Below are positions 1-13,200 of a stretch of DNA of 64,000 nt, in pieces. Every line of letters starts with the position of its first letter. Position 1 is the stretch's first letter. The translations under genes and the position numbers were made by a program. The DNA is taken from NCBI RefSeq assembly GCF_910596095.1, contig NC_056550.1, positions 21,944,001-22,008,000 of the forward strand. The letters run 5' to 3'. The stretch comes from Thunnus maccoyii (lineage: Eukaryota > Chordata > Actinopteri > Scombriformes > Scombridae). A model generated the notes under the pieces. The model was not told the origin of the DNA, searched no databases, and saw nothing but the letters and a program-made list of their open reading frames with translations.

Positions 1-1024
1 GCTCCTCTGTGGGCCCGCCGGCAACACAGGTGAAGCTCTGTGCGTCGAGAGACAGACCCAGTGTCATATTAGCTCTCTGTCCCTCGCTCTAAATCTGTCA
101 GAGGGTACGCTGAAGCCGACTAAAGGCCCAGCAACCAACATCTATACCAGTCAGAGAGGCCAGACAGGATTAATAAGGACAGAGAGCAGAGTTGTTTGTG
201 CAGAGAGAGCTCTGATCCTGCTCTGTATTCTACTCTTCCATCATTTTATGCTTTAGTGCAACAGAGAGTGTAAACTGTTGAAAGTGATGAAATAGGAGCT
301 GCACCAAAATATCTGAGAAGAGATCTTTTTGCGTATGCACTGCCTTATTATGTGTTTTTTTGTTTTTATGCAGCACAATTATGGGTTTTTAAACTCTATT
401 ATATACATGAGAACAGTGGCCTTTCATTCAGAATCATTGAACTGTCTGCCCAGATGACAGGTTCTCACAATAAATCCCTTTGTGGGATCCTGGTGAAACA
501 CCAAGTACCCAAACAGGATGTTGAAAGATCCTGATCGGGTCCTTTGATTACAGCTCATCTGTTGTTTCAGGTTGAGCGACGCAGTTAGGGCTCAGTATAC
601 TATGACAGTCAGAAGACAAAAATTATTTAATTAGGTAGCTGTTCGCGACACGATTGACAGCTGATGAAAACTCAGTGACTTACAACTATAAGGACAAAGA
701 ACAAACAGTCTCCTTGTCTCATCCTGTGTGTTTCTGTAATCCGGCAGTGGGTCTATAGCTCAGAAAGGAACATGAAAATGTAATATAATCAGCAGATTTG
801 TCACTATTACACATTTCTTTACAGTTCAGTCCACCTTTTCAAATACTTGCCCTTTCCTAAATTGATCATCGAAGGCCAGAAACAAACTTTCTACACGTTT
901 TCTAAATATAGTCGGTCTTTTCCTGCTACCAAACACACTCCATAATCTACTTTATAAATAACCAAAAGCAAACATAGACATTCTGAGTCACTGCTGCTTT
1001 TGACATCAGTCTTTGTCTCCTCAG

Positions 1025-1191
1025 ATCACCACGAGACAGCCACCACCGACCAATCAGACAAGCTTTCCAGCGTGAGGGAGACGGCCAAGCAGATCCAAGC
1101 GGCGCAGGAGGAAGAGGAGGAGGAGGAGGAGGAAGAGGGGGAGGACAAAATCCAGGAAACGACAGAGGAGAACAATCGGGGGAGTAACTGA
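1025..1191 (+). CDS. Possible last coding exon of an upstream gene (acidic C-terminus; ppp1r1b candidate)
   Basis: A good 3' splice acceptor (pyrimidine-rich, ending CTCCTCAG at 1024) is followed by an open frame to TGA at 1189-1191. The exon would encode about 55 residues with a glutamate run near its middle. A candidate donor (CACAG|GTGAAG) at 29/30 lies at the window edge. Positions 1-29 are open in the frame that would join this exon in phase, leaving one base over, so the preceding exon may end at 29. Mammalian DARPP-32 (PPP1R1B) lies immediately upstream of STARD3 and has a long glutamate/aspartate run in its C-terminal half. That gene order is the main reason to suggest it. I cannot align the rest of the peptide convincingly, so the identity is an inference and the exon could be a chance open frame in GA-rich DNA. 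Confidence 0.3.
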
Positions 1192-1212
1192 GAGAAAGAG
1201 AGAGAGAGAGTG

Positions 1213-1262
<50 letters not shown>
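1192..1262. repeat. (AG)n microsatellite
   Basis: An almost pure AG dinucleotide tract begins one base after the TGA of the acidic exon. It is interrupted around 1210-1217. A GGA/GAA-rich stretch at about 1107-1145 precedes it inside the candidate exon. Long serine/leucine open frames on the minus strand here are products of the repeat. Confidence 0.9.
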
Positions 1263-1263
<1 letters not shown>

Positions 1264-1883
1264 CAAACATTTGGAGGGAAGATTGGGGAACGTGAAGGTG
1301 TGTTTTGTTTTTTTCTCAAAGGGTTAAAATCTGAAGAACTCAGATACGAGGAGGAGACGGGTGCGCTGTTGTCTGAGAGCTGTGGGTGGAGATTAAAAGC
1401 GAGTAATTGAATGAAAGATATACACAAAATGAAACAGGGTCAAGTGGGGTGTAAGAGAAAGCGAGTTTGTGTTTTAGGAGTCGGCCCTTATGAGGAGGTG
1501 AAGAATGATCTACTGAGAGAGCAGACTACAGACGCCACTTTGGCCCTAATGTCCCCTTCTTTATAATGAGTGTGGAGAGGCCAAGGTCAACATGACCAAA
1601 TACCCTGAAAGACCAGTCCTCCTTCTACCTTAATGCTTCTGCACAGAGCTAAATGTTCCTTTAAAGAGGGTAATTACTACGATAAACACACAGTCTTCTT
1701 GGGTACACTTTTAACAAAGGTTGTCCCTTTGAAAAAAATCTTGAAAGTCCTTAAATGTGTGTTGTGGTCAATGATCCACTTCATCTTGAAACCTGCATCG
1801 TTCTGATTTGCAGCATATTTTAAATGTGTGGTCCTTTAATTAAATGTGTATTTACTGCCATCTTGTGGCAGAAAGGAGGAAGT

Positions 1884-2098
1884 TTAAAGTGATACTCCAG
1901 CCAAAGATCTAAATTTAAAGCATTAAAAAAAAAAAGTTGAAAAACACCTGTGGAAACTTTTCAAACCGTTGCCGCATCATTGTCCACTTCATGTCTGTCC
2001 ATCCATATGTTTAGGAGTATTTCTCAGTCAGTCTAAGATCAGTTAATCTTTACTAAAAAGATAGATACCAAAATATTTTAGGAGGAGTATCACTTTAA
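1884..2098. mobile_element. 215-bp TTAA-bounded MITE with perfect 15-bp terminal inverted repeats
   Basis: The left end reads TTAAAGTGATACTCC and the right end is its exact reverse complement, GGAGTATCACTTTAA. The outermost four bases on both sides are TTAA, which is the target site used by piggyBac-type transposases. The 185-base interior is AT-rich and has no meaningful open frame. This fits a non-autonomous miniature inverted-repeat element mobilised in trans. The family name is not known to me. Confidence 0.7.
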
Positions 2099-3800
2099 GA
2101 AGCACCAAAAGGTTTGTCTCATGAGTGTGCACAGTGAGTGCATGCCTACATTTATTGCATTAATATTTAAATTAGGACTTTTACTTATTTGAGTATTTTT
2201 AAAATGAATCTTTAAAGGGTGAAGCTACCTCTAATTTTCTCAAAATACTCAGCCATTGCCGCCATGCATCACACCTTTGATTCAATGTGAAGTGGTGAGC
2301 TGTTCGGGGAATCAGATATTAAATTTCAAATCTTTTCCATATGCTGTCGGCTTCTTTCTCAGTGCTCACAGGTTCCCTTTTGTATGTTAACACTTTTCTA
2401 TTGTCATCTTTTTAATTGTCCACTCATGATTTGTATGTCATAGATCTGTTGTGAGAGCTATTTTTCTAAGCTAATGCCCGGTGTGTGAGTAGCTCAGCTC
2501 CTGTTTCTACTGTCTGTATACAACCATACAAAAAGCCTGCATGTAGCATGCAGCACCAGGAGACTGAAACCAGCCTCCGTGGTTACTTTATGACTGACAT
2601 GTGAGCAAAATGGTCACTGTACAAACTTTCTGCAATCTTTTTAACACACTTTAGATGTTCACTTGGTCTCTCTCTGTTGATGGATGACAAGTTGATAACT
2701 ATTTAAAATGTTTTTACTGTCTTGCTTCTCAAATTGTCAGCCTTTGTCTAATCTAAGTTCCAATTTAACTGAAGATCCAGGATCTGATGTGCAAGAAGGT
2801 GCCCAGTTTTGCCACAGGATGAATAAATGTATCACCTGGGCTGCTGTCTGTATATAAAATAAACTGTGTGAAACTTTTTTAACCTCTGACCTGCCCATAT
2901 TGTGGGATGACTGGATGAGCAGGTTGTGTGTGCTGAGGCTATGCGGCCGACGCTGTCCTCCCTCCTCCGCTCTCTGTCCACCTCCCCTCTCCTCCTGGGT
3001 CAGAAGAAAACAGCCATGGAAAGACATGTATGAACTCTTATTCTTATCTGTCTTTACTTTACTTTTATTTTTCCATTCTCTCGTTTCTAAATGTGATGTG
3101 GTTGTTTTAAAGTGAACATCAATATAATATCAAAATAAACACTTTTCCCCCCTTTCTCCGTTAGCCTGATCTGTGCTCTGTGTGAAATCTGAATTTATCC
3201 AAGGAAATGTGTATTTTCATTGATTCTCATTTATCTTTCCAGTCATCGTTCTCCATAAAATACAAACATTAAAACAATCTTCTGCTGGATAACAAAATGT
3301 ACAACGACTCAACAAGGGATGTTTGATTGTGTATATTTATAAAGAAGAATAATTCATGAAATTATGAAATGTATTCATGTGATATTCTATAAAAAGCCTT
3401 CCTGGTTAAAAACAAAACAATTTCTATTAGCAACACAAAACATCGTCAAACTATGTCATCAAAATGTAAATTATTCCTTTGTCTTTCTTTACACATAGTC
3501 ACTACTTCAGAAATTAACTTGGACCTTATTAATATTTTGTTATTTGCATAAATTTATATCCACAAATACTGAACTGATGTGAACTGAACTATTCTTTTAT
3601 GTAATCAGCTCAACATAAACTTAAAAAAAAGTAAGAAATTATTCAAGAAATGAACTGACCTTCAAATCATCCCCTGATGTGTGTGCTATAAATTATATGA
3701 GAGCATAACATCAACCCCCAGTCAACAGTCCTGAACTGTGCATTATGAAAAGAGTCTAAATCTGTTCAAGCCTGTTAAATAAGATTATGCCTGCAGGATT

Positions 3801-3850
3801 ATTCATTCATTCATTCATTCATTCATTCATTCATTCATTCATTCATTCAT
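3801..3850. repeat. (ATTC)n tetranucleotide microsatellite
   Basis: Twelve or more consecutive ATTC units, uninterrupted. It is a simple sequence repeat, not a spacer-containing array. Confidence 0.95.
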
Positions 3851-4084
3851 TTTTCTAAGACTATATCTATGACTGACTAAAATGGCTTCAAAGTAGACCA
3901 ATGATTATGTTTAAATGTTGGTTGCTGGTTGACACCAGATTCTTTGCAACTAATTGAAAAAAATTTATTGAATACATTTTTATCAATGTAAATGTAGCAA
4001 ATAAAGAAATAAAAGGCTGTTTTGACATGTATCTATCAAAGGGTTTCTCTGGGCTAAATCTCAGTTTAAGGCAAGTATTTACAA

Positions 4085-4260
4085 GCATGACGTCACAGCT
4101 ACTTTGTTAGCCAGACTTAGTCCAGTGTGCAACTTACAAAACATGGAAACTTGAAGCCTCCAGTGCACATACAGTGACAATGGATTCATGGACATTTTGA
4201 AATGAAGTCTTATGGATATTTATAGATTCTGGATTTTTCAGTGATATAAAAGGAATAGAT
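4085..4260. repeat. Dispersed repeat copy (pairs with about 16495-16670)
   Basis: It matches the 16.5-kb copy at GTCCAGTGTGCAACTTA, CAGTGCACATACA and CTGGATTTTTCAG with similar spacing. Boundaries are approximate. Confidence 0.45.
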
Positions 4261-5684
4261 TTGATTCATTTCTCTTTTTTTCCATTTTGAAAATCTTGAA
4301 TAAAGCAACTGTTGCATTTGTTTAGCAACTGCTACTCCAACAAAGTTTTGGACGGATGTTTATTTATTCATGAATGAATATTCATTTTTCTAACACAAGT
4401 ATTGTTGATATAGTTATATACTGATAAAACTTAATTGTCAAGAACAACAAAAGAATTCCTAACATAATTGTATAAATTGAAGTAGTAGTACTAACTCATT
4501 TCCTGTACTGACTGCACATACTTATTCTTTTGTTGACTGATTAGATAAAATTCAGTGTATAATAGGGCTACTTTATCTAACAGTTAACTTGTTTTCAAGC
4601 TTTTTTAAAATTCCATATTACTAAACAATAACGAAGCGAAACCGGAAGCACAATACAGTATATTATCTTGTATTGTTTGACTGAATTCGCGGTGGTCACG
4701 TGATCTTTAGCTTGTTTTTTGAGGCTTCAGTATGTCTTGTGACAGCATCTCAGCTTTGAAACATTGTTTTAACTAGTCTGAAATTAACATTCAGTATTTC
4801 CGTCATTACAGTACATTTATACACATGTATGAGTTTTAATTTGAAAGTCTTGACCGGAAACGCTTGTTATACCTGCCTACCTACCTGTTGTGTGTGTAGT
4901 TATAGTTACCATGGCGGTGTTTTACAATAAAAATTAAAAAGAAATAATGATCGCAAAAGATAATTTATTATAATATAAATATTGAAACATATGCAGTAGA
5001 CCTCAAATAAATTAAAACACAATTTAAATAAAAGAGGCAGCTTATTCTCAGGTTTTTTCCTCTCAGGCTGAAACTTGATTATCATGTGACTTTTTCTGCT
5101 GTTTCTTAACACGCAATATCTGTTTTTCCCCAAGTAAGTAAATATAATGATGACTTTTGTTTCATTCTGAAACTGTGTTGAATTTGTGGAAATGTTTTCA
5201 AGTAGAAACAGCATACTGATACTTCCGGTAAGGAAATTCAAAGTAAAACACAGCAAGGCAGTGATTCTATTTTTTTTTCTTCTATTATTTTCACTTCATG
5301 TTAGAGACAAAACTCTGAACACTGATTTGAAAAAAGACACAGTAACACATATATTTAACATTATTAAACTCAAAGGATGAAATATTATCTGGAGCTTAAA
5401 CAACAACATTTTCTTCCTCTTCTATACAACAACTTACAACTTCACAGATAAAACATTTAAAATATATAAATAAAACGTGACTGACGTGTCCAGGTGAAAC
5501 TTTAAAGATAAATCTAAGTGTGTCTGCAGTTTCTCCGCTGAGTTTGTATAAAAAAGCACAAATAGAAAATATTTAGTAAATGTTTCTCTGTTAGATGAGC
5601 TCAGTTTGTCCCCTGCAACTCAAACGGCGCTGAAGATAAAATTAATCAAACTTTATATTCTGACAGAGTTAACCTCTTTTATTT

Positions 5685-5704
5685 AAAAAAAAAAAAAAAA
5701 AAAA
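5685..5704. repeat. A20 tract next to a minus-strand AATAAA
   Basis: Twenty consecutive A residues are followed by CTTTATTAAC, so the minus strand reads AATAAAG and then a T run. This resembles the 3' end of a retroposed or LINE-type insertion on the minus strand, but no coding remnant was recognised beside it. Confidence 0.35.
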
Positions 5705-5924
5705 CTTTATTAACAACACAGTAATATACAATACATTACAAATAACAGTACAGGGAGTATTGGAGAAAAAACACAAAACACACAAGCATACATAAAATTG
5801 TACAACGTAAAAAAGATACATAATACAAAAAAATTAAGCGACAAAAATAAGTGCAACTTTAAAAAAGTGAATAAAGAATATTGACGAGGCAGTGATTCAT
5901 CTTGCCGCAGCTCTTCTTCTTTGA

Positions 5925-5971
5925 CAGTCATCCCGGAAGACTTGCTTGGCGATGATGATGCGGTAAATCAA
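5925..5971 (+). promoter_or_regulatory. Possible stard3 promoter / first non-coding exon
   Basis: This is a short, less AT-rich patch in AT-rich DNA. It contains CCCGGAAG at 5932-5939, a good ETS-factor core of the kind found at housekeeping promoters, and it ends at a consensus-like donor (CAA|GTAAGT at 5972). The first stard3 coding exon at 7291 lies shortly after an acceptor (TTGTTGCAG, ending 7263), so at least one upstream 5' UTR exon is expected. Placing it here is inference; 5'-end transcript data would settle it. Confidence 0.3.
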
Positions 5972-7290
5972 GTAAGTTAAATGCTGTAAATTTGGGGTTT
6001 TGTGAAAAAAATAAAAAAATAAAAAAGTGGGTTAGGTTAACTCCAGTTTGTAGTTTCATAGCGTTACTTTCTGTTGCTGTTCGCTTGTGTCATGGCGTCT
6101 CTGTTTTTATGTCTTCTTCACGGTGTCAACAGTTAACTAGCAAGTGGCTAACAGTGGCTAGTTAGCTAGCTGATCGAGGCTTGTTTACAGGAGTTATATC
6201 ATCTATATGATTGTAATACTTTCTGTCTGTCTTGGTTTTTCTTTAAAAACACTGGTTGACAGCGGTGAATTAGCTTGCTAGCTTACCTGACATACAACTC
6301 AAGTGCCGTCAGTCGTTTGTTTGTTTGTTTCAGCAGAAACGAAAGGAGAAGGAGGGTGTTAACATAGGGGGTCTGAAACCAAGTTACCACTACTATTACA
6401 TTTAATCTGAGATTCAAAGTTTTAAAGATGTCCTTTTTCAAGTAATGGTGCATATAGTTTTGATAAAATAATGTCAGGAGTAAAGTTCATTGCTTGCGAG
6501 CATCTAAACTCACTTAGCATTAAGTGATTGTGAGTCACTGTGTTGACAAGGGTCAAACTTGTTGTCGAAAACAGGCTTGTCTTCCTGTTGCAGGCAATTA
6601 TTGTGATGTCACAGTGCAAGCATCCCTTAGTAAAAGCTCATATACTCAGCTAAACCCGTTTTTTAAAAGGCACATTGTTTGTTTAACTGAGTCTGCGTGC
6701 CTCACTAATTATTAATCCTAAATGATAAGTCCAGGCCAGCTTTCACACAGTGTACACAATATTCTGTGTGCTCCACTGACTGTAGTTTGAGTCATGGAGT
6801 TTTGTTTGTTTAAAGATCCTCTCCTGACATATGTTCAGACATGTGAAAATCCTCTGGTTGGAACAATCATGTGTGATATGTTTTTTCCCACAAAAAAAGC
6901 AGAATTACCACGTTAAAATCCTTCAGATGGCATCTACTCCTTCTCCCTAAAAAAAAAAAAAAAATCCATAATCTATGAATAAGCAAAAATGATTCATTTC
7001 AAAAGTGAAATTGTTGGACACATGATGTCTCCTACTTCCCTAAAAAACCCCCAGAAAAAACACTTTCAATGATGAAAAACGATTTCCAATAATCAGGCTT
7101 TCTAGTGTTAAACTCCACACATACATCATTCTCAAACATCCACACACATACATGAATGGAGGGGGACTTTAAGAACAACATCGCCGATGGAGAAACGTTA
7201 GCTTGAACGTAATATCGGAAGAGGACCAACGTTGCCCTGCCAACTCTGTCTGTGTTGTTGCAGGGGGGAGTTTCCTGTCTCGCCGCAGGA

Positions 7291-10200
7291 ATGCCGGGTG
7301 GAGAGTACGGGGAGCTCGGGGGCAGCCTCCCTGCCATCGCCTCCCTGAACGCATCCTATTCTACATCACTGTCCCTGCCTTCCCCATACCTGTTCGTACC
7401 ACCTGCAGAGCGCAAGGCCATCTCCGACGTCCGCCGCACCTTCTGTCTCTTCGTGACTTTCGACCTCCTCTTCATCTCCCTGCTTTGGATTATTGAGCTG
7501 AATGTGAGTAACGCAGAAGATCTGTTAAGTTTTAGAGACTGAGGGATTACATGTGTATTGTGAAGCAGACGGTCAGCAGTGGTTAGACTCAGTTTGACTC
7601 TGTTCTCTCACAGATCTCCAGCTCAATCTGGGACAGTTTGGAAAACGAGGTCGTCCGTTACAACTTCAAATCTTCCTTCTTTGACATCTTTGTAAGTGGG
7701 TCGATCCGAGTCTGTACATTTCACTTGGTTTCAGTGTTGAATGAAAGCGTTAAAAATGATCTGTATTAGTATATAATCCTGACCATGTTTGGAAAGGTTT
7801 GACCCTTTTGTGTTTATAAGAGATCAGTTGTGTATATATTAGTCATGTAGTCAGATTTATGCTGTCCGAATGAGCCATCGAGGTTGGTCACATGCTTGAA
7901 CTTATTTACACAAGAGGAGAAAATATCAGCAAAGTCAACATGTCTGTACTGTGATCACACTAAATGCCTGAGGTCATTTTCATCTTCTGTTCCTTCTCTC
8001 TTGTCTCAGCTCCTTGCTTTGTTTCGTTTCCTCTGTCTACAAGTGGGTTACGCCGCTTTTCGGCTGAAGCACTGGTGGGTTATCGCGGTAAGTGAGCTTA
8101 GTCGCGGTAAAACACACAATCAAAACACACAATGAAATCGTGTGAAATCTTTTATATTTACAGATCTGCACATGGGTTTATAACTTCTATCTAAATCTTC
8201 CCTCTGCACAGATTACCACTCTAGTGACTAGTGTCTTCCTTGTTGTGAAGGTCATCGAGTCTAATGTGAGTGTCACTTTTACACTTTCACAGTTGTAAGT
8301 GGTGCAAGCATATCATTAGAAACCACATCAACTTTTTCACTTCTGCATTTATGCCAGTAATGTGCTGCCTGACCACACAATGGGGCTGATAACAGTTTAT
8401 ATGACATCATTCTTTCATGCATTTCGACTTCGGTTTAGTACTGAATCCTTCATGTAAAAGATATTTACTGTAAATGGTTCATTTAACCACTGATGAGGGA
8501 AACAAAGCTTTCTGAAGCACTGAATCAATATGAGGCAATTACATTGAAAATGCTTCACTGTTTCAAGGGATTTTATATAGTTGAAGTCAGAAATGGCGAC
8601 ATCTGTTGGGCAGCTATTGGTATTGCATCTGTACGGCTGAATTACTGTAAATCTGAGACAGAAATCAAACAGTTAGTCAGATTATAAGTGGTCTTACTGC
8701 TTTCTTTATTGTTATTTTGTTTAATAAAGTCTATATTATTAAAACAGAGAATATAGTCTACAGCTCTGTTTTCAAATACTGCAGCATCTTGCATGGAAAA
8801 CCAGCGGCACACCTCTCTGATACCAGTGTGACATAACAAGGCCTCGTTTGGGGAAGTCACGTGGTTTTTGACGTAGTGAAGCGAAGCATTGAAACATTTT
8901 GCCATGTGATGCTTTGTAAGGTCGATACAGTGTTGAGTAATCCGCTTTGAGCGTAACACTATCACTACATTTAACTTTTTATACACAACAATGTCCTTTT
9001 TAATACCCCCCCCCAGCCTCAGGATGACATGGCTTCTTTCTCTACACAGCTCCTGTCCCAGAATGCCTTTGGTTATGTGTTACCCATCACCTCGTTCGTG
9101 GTGGCCTGGCTGGAGACCTGGTTCCTTGACTTCAAGGTGCTCACTCAGGAGGCCGACGATGAGAGAGGTGAGAGAAAGACGCCGGTCAAGTTTGAACGCG
9201 ACTTAACAAATAACTGTTTCTCCTTTTTTAACTTTTTTTTTGCTCCTTTGACACTCAGCCTACCTAGCAGCGGTGAACGCAGCCTGCGAACGAGCCCCCA
9301 TGATCTACCCCCGCGCTGTTTCAGACGGACAGTTCTACTCTCCACCTGAATCAGTTGCAGGTGACGTCTGATGAAGATTTAGTTTCTTTCTCTGTTGATC
9401 AGCCTTAAGTATTGTGTGTGTCTGTGTGTGTGTGTATTTGTAGAGTCTGTCCTGTATGGTTCATGTTGTGCTCATTTTGGCCTTGTGGACTTGTGTCTGC
9501 AGGCTCTGAAGAAGATCTGGATGAGGAGGGTCTCGGTCGCCGTGCCGTCACTGCCCAGGTACCTGCATCAGTCTTAAGGGTCTTTACACTCAGTGCTGCT
9601 AGTTGCTCTTCCTCCCTCTGATGGTTTCCTGCTTTCTCTTTCTTTCTTTTTCTACTTTCCTCTCGTTCCAGGAGAAGGAGTATGTCAGACAGGGTCGTGA
9701 GGCCATGTCTGTGGTAGAGCAGATCCTCGCCCAGGAGGACAACTGGAAGTTTGAGAAAAACAATGTGAGTGTTATGAGTTTTATTTGACACGCCTCCTCT
9801 CCCCGTCTAATTAAGATGCTGGGTCAAGGACGTTTCAGCAGACATGACTAAAGATCTCCTCAGTAGTCTGCTTTAAGGGGCAGAGTGTGCTTGTAAAGTA
9901 CTGGGTTGAACATGTCGTAGAAACTAGGTAAAAGTGTTTATAGCGGTTATAAAAGGCCACACTCAAGGGCGGAATGAAAGCCAGCTGGCACAGAAAGGAG
10001 ACGAGATGAGAGAATCATTTAAATACGGGGCTAACGGTCACATTTTCACACAGTCTCTCCTGGAAGGCATTCATAGACGGAAGTAGTTGTATAAAGATTG
10101 AAAAAAAAAAAAAGAGCTCTCCAACTTTTCCAGCTCCACATACCTCGTCAATCATTAAATGAAGTGGCCGTGAATGTCGGCTTTCGGGAAGTTAAAAAAA

Positions 10201-13200
10201 AGAAATACGGGAAGAAATCATCTGATACAGCCTCCCCATTTCTAACATGGGAAAGATGTGGGAGGAGGAGGTTTTTAAAGCTGTTTGACAGTCAAATAAG
10301 CTCTTCTGATGAAGTATTCTGACCTCTGAAGTCCACTCTGATATATCTTCCTTTCCCAAATAGTGCAAGCCACTAAAATCCCAAATTGTTGTGTTGTTTT
10401 CCAGCCATGTGGGTTTGGGTTTGATAGCAATTAAATGAATCAGAATCCAGTATTGATCCTATGTATTTAATTTGAATCCCTTATTTGGAGGGCATAAAAA
10501 ATATAAAAAAAGTGACAGTAACAGAACTCTGCAGCTCTGCAGATAAATGAAATATTTGCTGTGTTGTCAGTGAGATGTTTTGTTGTTCTTTGCTAGTAAG
10601 AAAAGCAGAGAGGAAGTGATGTAAAACATGCACTCTGGTCTTAATGAAGTCAGATATTTTAGGAACTTGGAACTAGATCAAAAATGAAACTCCAACCTTG
10701 TCATCCAGCATTTTTCACTGCAGGAATGCTTTCAGTTTATTTGTAGATAATCTTTTTCTGTATCTGAAATTTTAAGAAATGAACTAAATGTAAAAAAAAA
10801 AAAAAAAAATCTACATTTCACCACTAAATAAATCATTCAGTGTTCTGATTAATTGTCTTTGACATTTAGCTTTCCTTAGTTGTTCTGAAAGGAAAGAGAT
10901 GAAGTGAAAAGTGTCACGATGCTAACGATATTTGGTTTCATATCAGGACATGGGCGACTCTGTCTACACTCTGGAGATTCCCTTCCATGGCAAGACTTTC
11001 ATTCTCAAGGTACAGCAGCCATTTCTGTGTATGCTCATTGTGAAACTGTGATCCAGAAGCTATCATGCTCCAGTAACAACCCAAATGAATCACATTTACA
11101 CTGATAATACTGTATTCATTTTATCATGTTTACACATCATGTAGTAACTGAGGTTTGAGCCGTTTTAGCACAAATATTTCCTCATTGATATAACATGTTA
11201 GACAGATTTTTACCCCTGTATTTGATTATTGCAGCTCTACAATCCTGCAGTAAAGAGGAGGCCAGACTGTATGTCAGTGCAGCATTCACAAACCCTTTTT
11301 ATCACTAACCATAACTGAAATCAATCCACTTTGTGGGCCAATGGGCGTGTACGTATTTGAACGACCTTTAGGTGGGGCGCGGTAGTAAAGTAATTGAGAC
11401 TAATGAGGTGTTAAATTAAATCAGATGATGAAGAGACTTCCTGGTGCTGTCACACATGATTCGGAGGAACTGAAGTCACATTACAAAGGAGTTCCTTTAG
11501 CATGAATAATTCCCCTGTAGAGGAACACAGAGCACGCCCGCTATTTACAGGATGCTCTATAACTGAAGGCTTTTTCAAAGGCCACAGCTTGAATTTATGG
11601 CATTATTACAGTAAATTACAGGGAAGGCCTCGTCACAGCCACCACACGCTCAGATTTATTTTACTTTTAGACACACTTCTGCCGTGTCTAAATGGCTGAT
11701 AAGTTATTGATCAACTTGACTTTAGACTTGTAGAATCTTGTTTCCTCTTTGTTTACAACAGTAGCAGACACATTATGAAGTGACCTAATAATCAGGGTGA
11801 TTTCAATGAAGTTGCAAAGTGTCTCCTGTGTGCACTCTTCTTTTTCTTTTGGACAAAATAAGTGAATGATACATAAAGTACTTCTTTGTTATAAATGGTT
11901 TGAGTCGAGTTGAATGATTTGAGTTTAAAACAGTGATCGTAGGTGGTCTGAAAATATTAACACATGTGCCGCATTAGAAATACTTGATAAAATAGTTTTT
12001 AACTTAGTGACATGACCTTTAAAGTTCTGATCTGTGAATATGATTAAATACAGCTGCTTTTGCTGATCTGACTGCACCATTATGAGTCATTACAGTAAGA
12101 CACAGTGTTACACAATTGAGGAATGTTCCCCGTTTGTGTCTAAATGAATGCCTCAAGATCGTCGTGTACAAACAGTTTTCCAGAAGTCCATGTTGGGACT
12201 TGGAACGCTGGACTCCTTGTTAAAGAGACGATGATCATAAATACACTTGAGAATGTTTTTTGGTCTTTTTTTTAATTCCATAGTTCTGACTTTTCCCTCA
12301 GGAGATCATGTGAACAACACAGAACGAATGTGATTATATTTATTTTAGTTCTGGCAGATACGGTTAGAATCCAAACACTAGGTGTGAGGTTTATATGTAT
12401 TTCTTGTCATATTTCACACTTTTTCCCCCCCCACAACTTTCTTTCTCTTACATGCTGTACTATATTTTTACAGCCTCAACATACACTTGATATAATGTCT
12501 TGTATGTATGTCTTGTAAACACAGCTGTTTGTTTTCGGTGCGTTCAGGCCTTCATGCAGTGTCCCGCTGAACTCGTGTATCAAGAAGTGATTTTGCAACC
12601 GGAGAAGATGGTTCAGTGGAACAAAACTGTTTCTGTCTGCCAGGTGACAACTTTGATTCTTTTATGTATTCATCTTTCTGTCCTTTTAAACCTTTTTTTT
12701 ACTTGTTTAGGTTGTGTGTAGACTAACAGTGCTTCCTGCCTCTCTCCTCAGATCCTCCAGAGGGTTGACGACAACACTCTAGTATCATACGATGTCTCCG
12801 CTGGGGCAGCAGGAGGCGTTGTGTCTGCCAGGTACATCAGTACAGCATACAGCAGACCTACCTTTCAGTGTTCTACATGTGGCTTTTTCTTATTTGTTAT
12901 CTATGTTTCCCATCTTCAGTCTTGTAAATTGATGAGTGATTGATTTTTCCTCCTTCAGGGATTTTGTTAATGTTCGGCGGGTGGAACGCAAACGAGACTG
13001 CTACCTGTCTGCTGGCATGGCAACCGACCACAATGCCAAACCTCCGAGCGGTCGCTACGTCAGGTCAGACTGCGCCTCCAGCCGGCCTCCTTGTCACTGA
13101 TCCAGCAAATTAGACCATCATATTGATTTAATAAAAGTGCAGCTGTGTCAGTTTCATCTCTCTAACTTCTCCGTCTTGTCCTCCTGCCTTTTATTGGCTC

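Larger units (their letters stand above)
2099..5924. other. Intergenic DNA upstream of stard3
   Basis: No coding exon with family resemblance was seen. The stretch contains an (ATTC)n tetranucleotide repeat at 3801-3850, a diverged dispersed repeat at about 4085-4260 (related to about 16495-16670), a 20-base A tract at 5685-5704, and AATAAA at about 2858 that could end an upstream transcript. The short open frames here look like chance. Confidence 0.5.

Noticed and set aside
947-1427. Minus-strand open frames rich in Ser, Leu and Pro
   Set aside because: They are translations of the AG/GGA repeats and change character abruptly at the repeat edges.
3801-3850. Regular ATTC array considered as a CRISPR-like repeat
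   Set aside because: Uninterrupted tetranucleotides without spacers in a vertebrate genome; a simple microsatellite.
5710-5931. Minus-strand open frame starting MTVKEEELRQDE
   Set aside because: The first 20 residues look protein-like, but the rest is AT-driven hydrophobic sequence. It overlaps the probable stard3 promoter and has no supporting splice structure.
8470-8990. Open frames and partial inverted motifs in stard3 intron 4
   Set aside because: They look like fragments of old repeats, but no matching termini or coding remnants could be defined.
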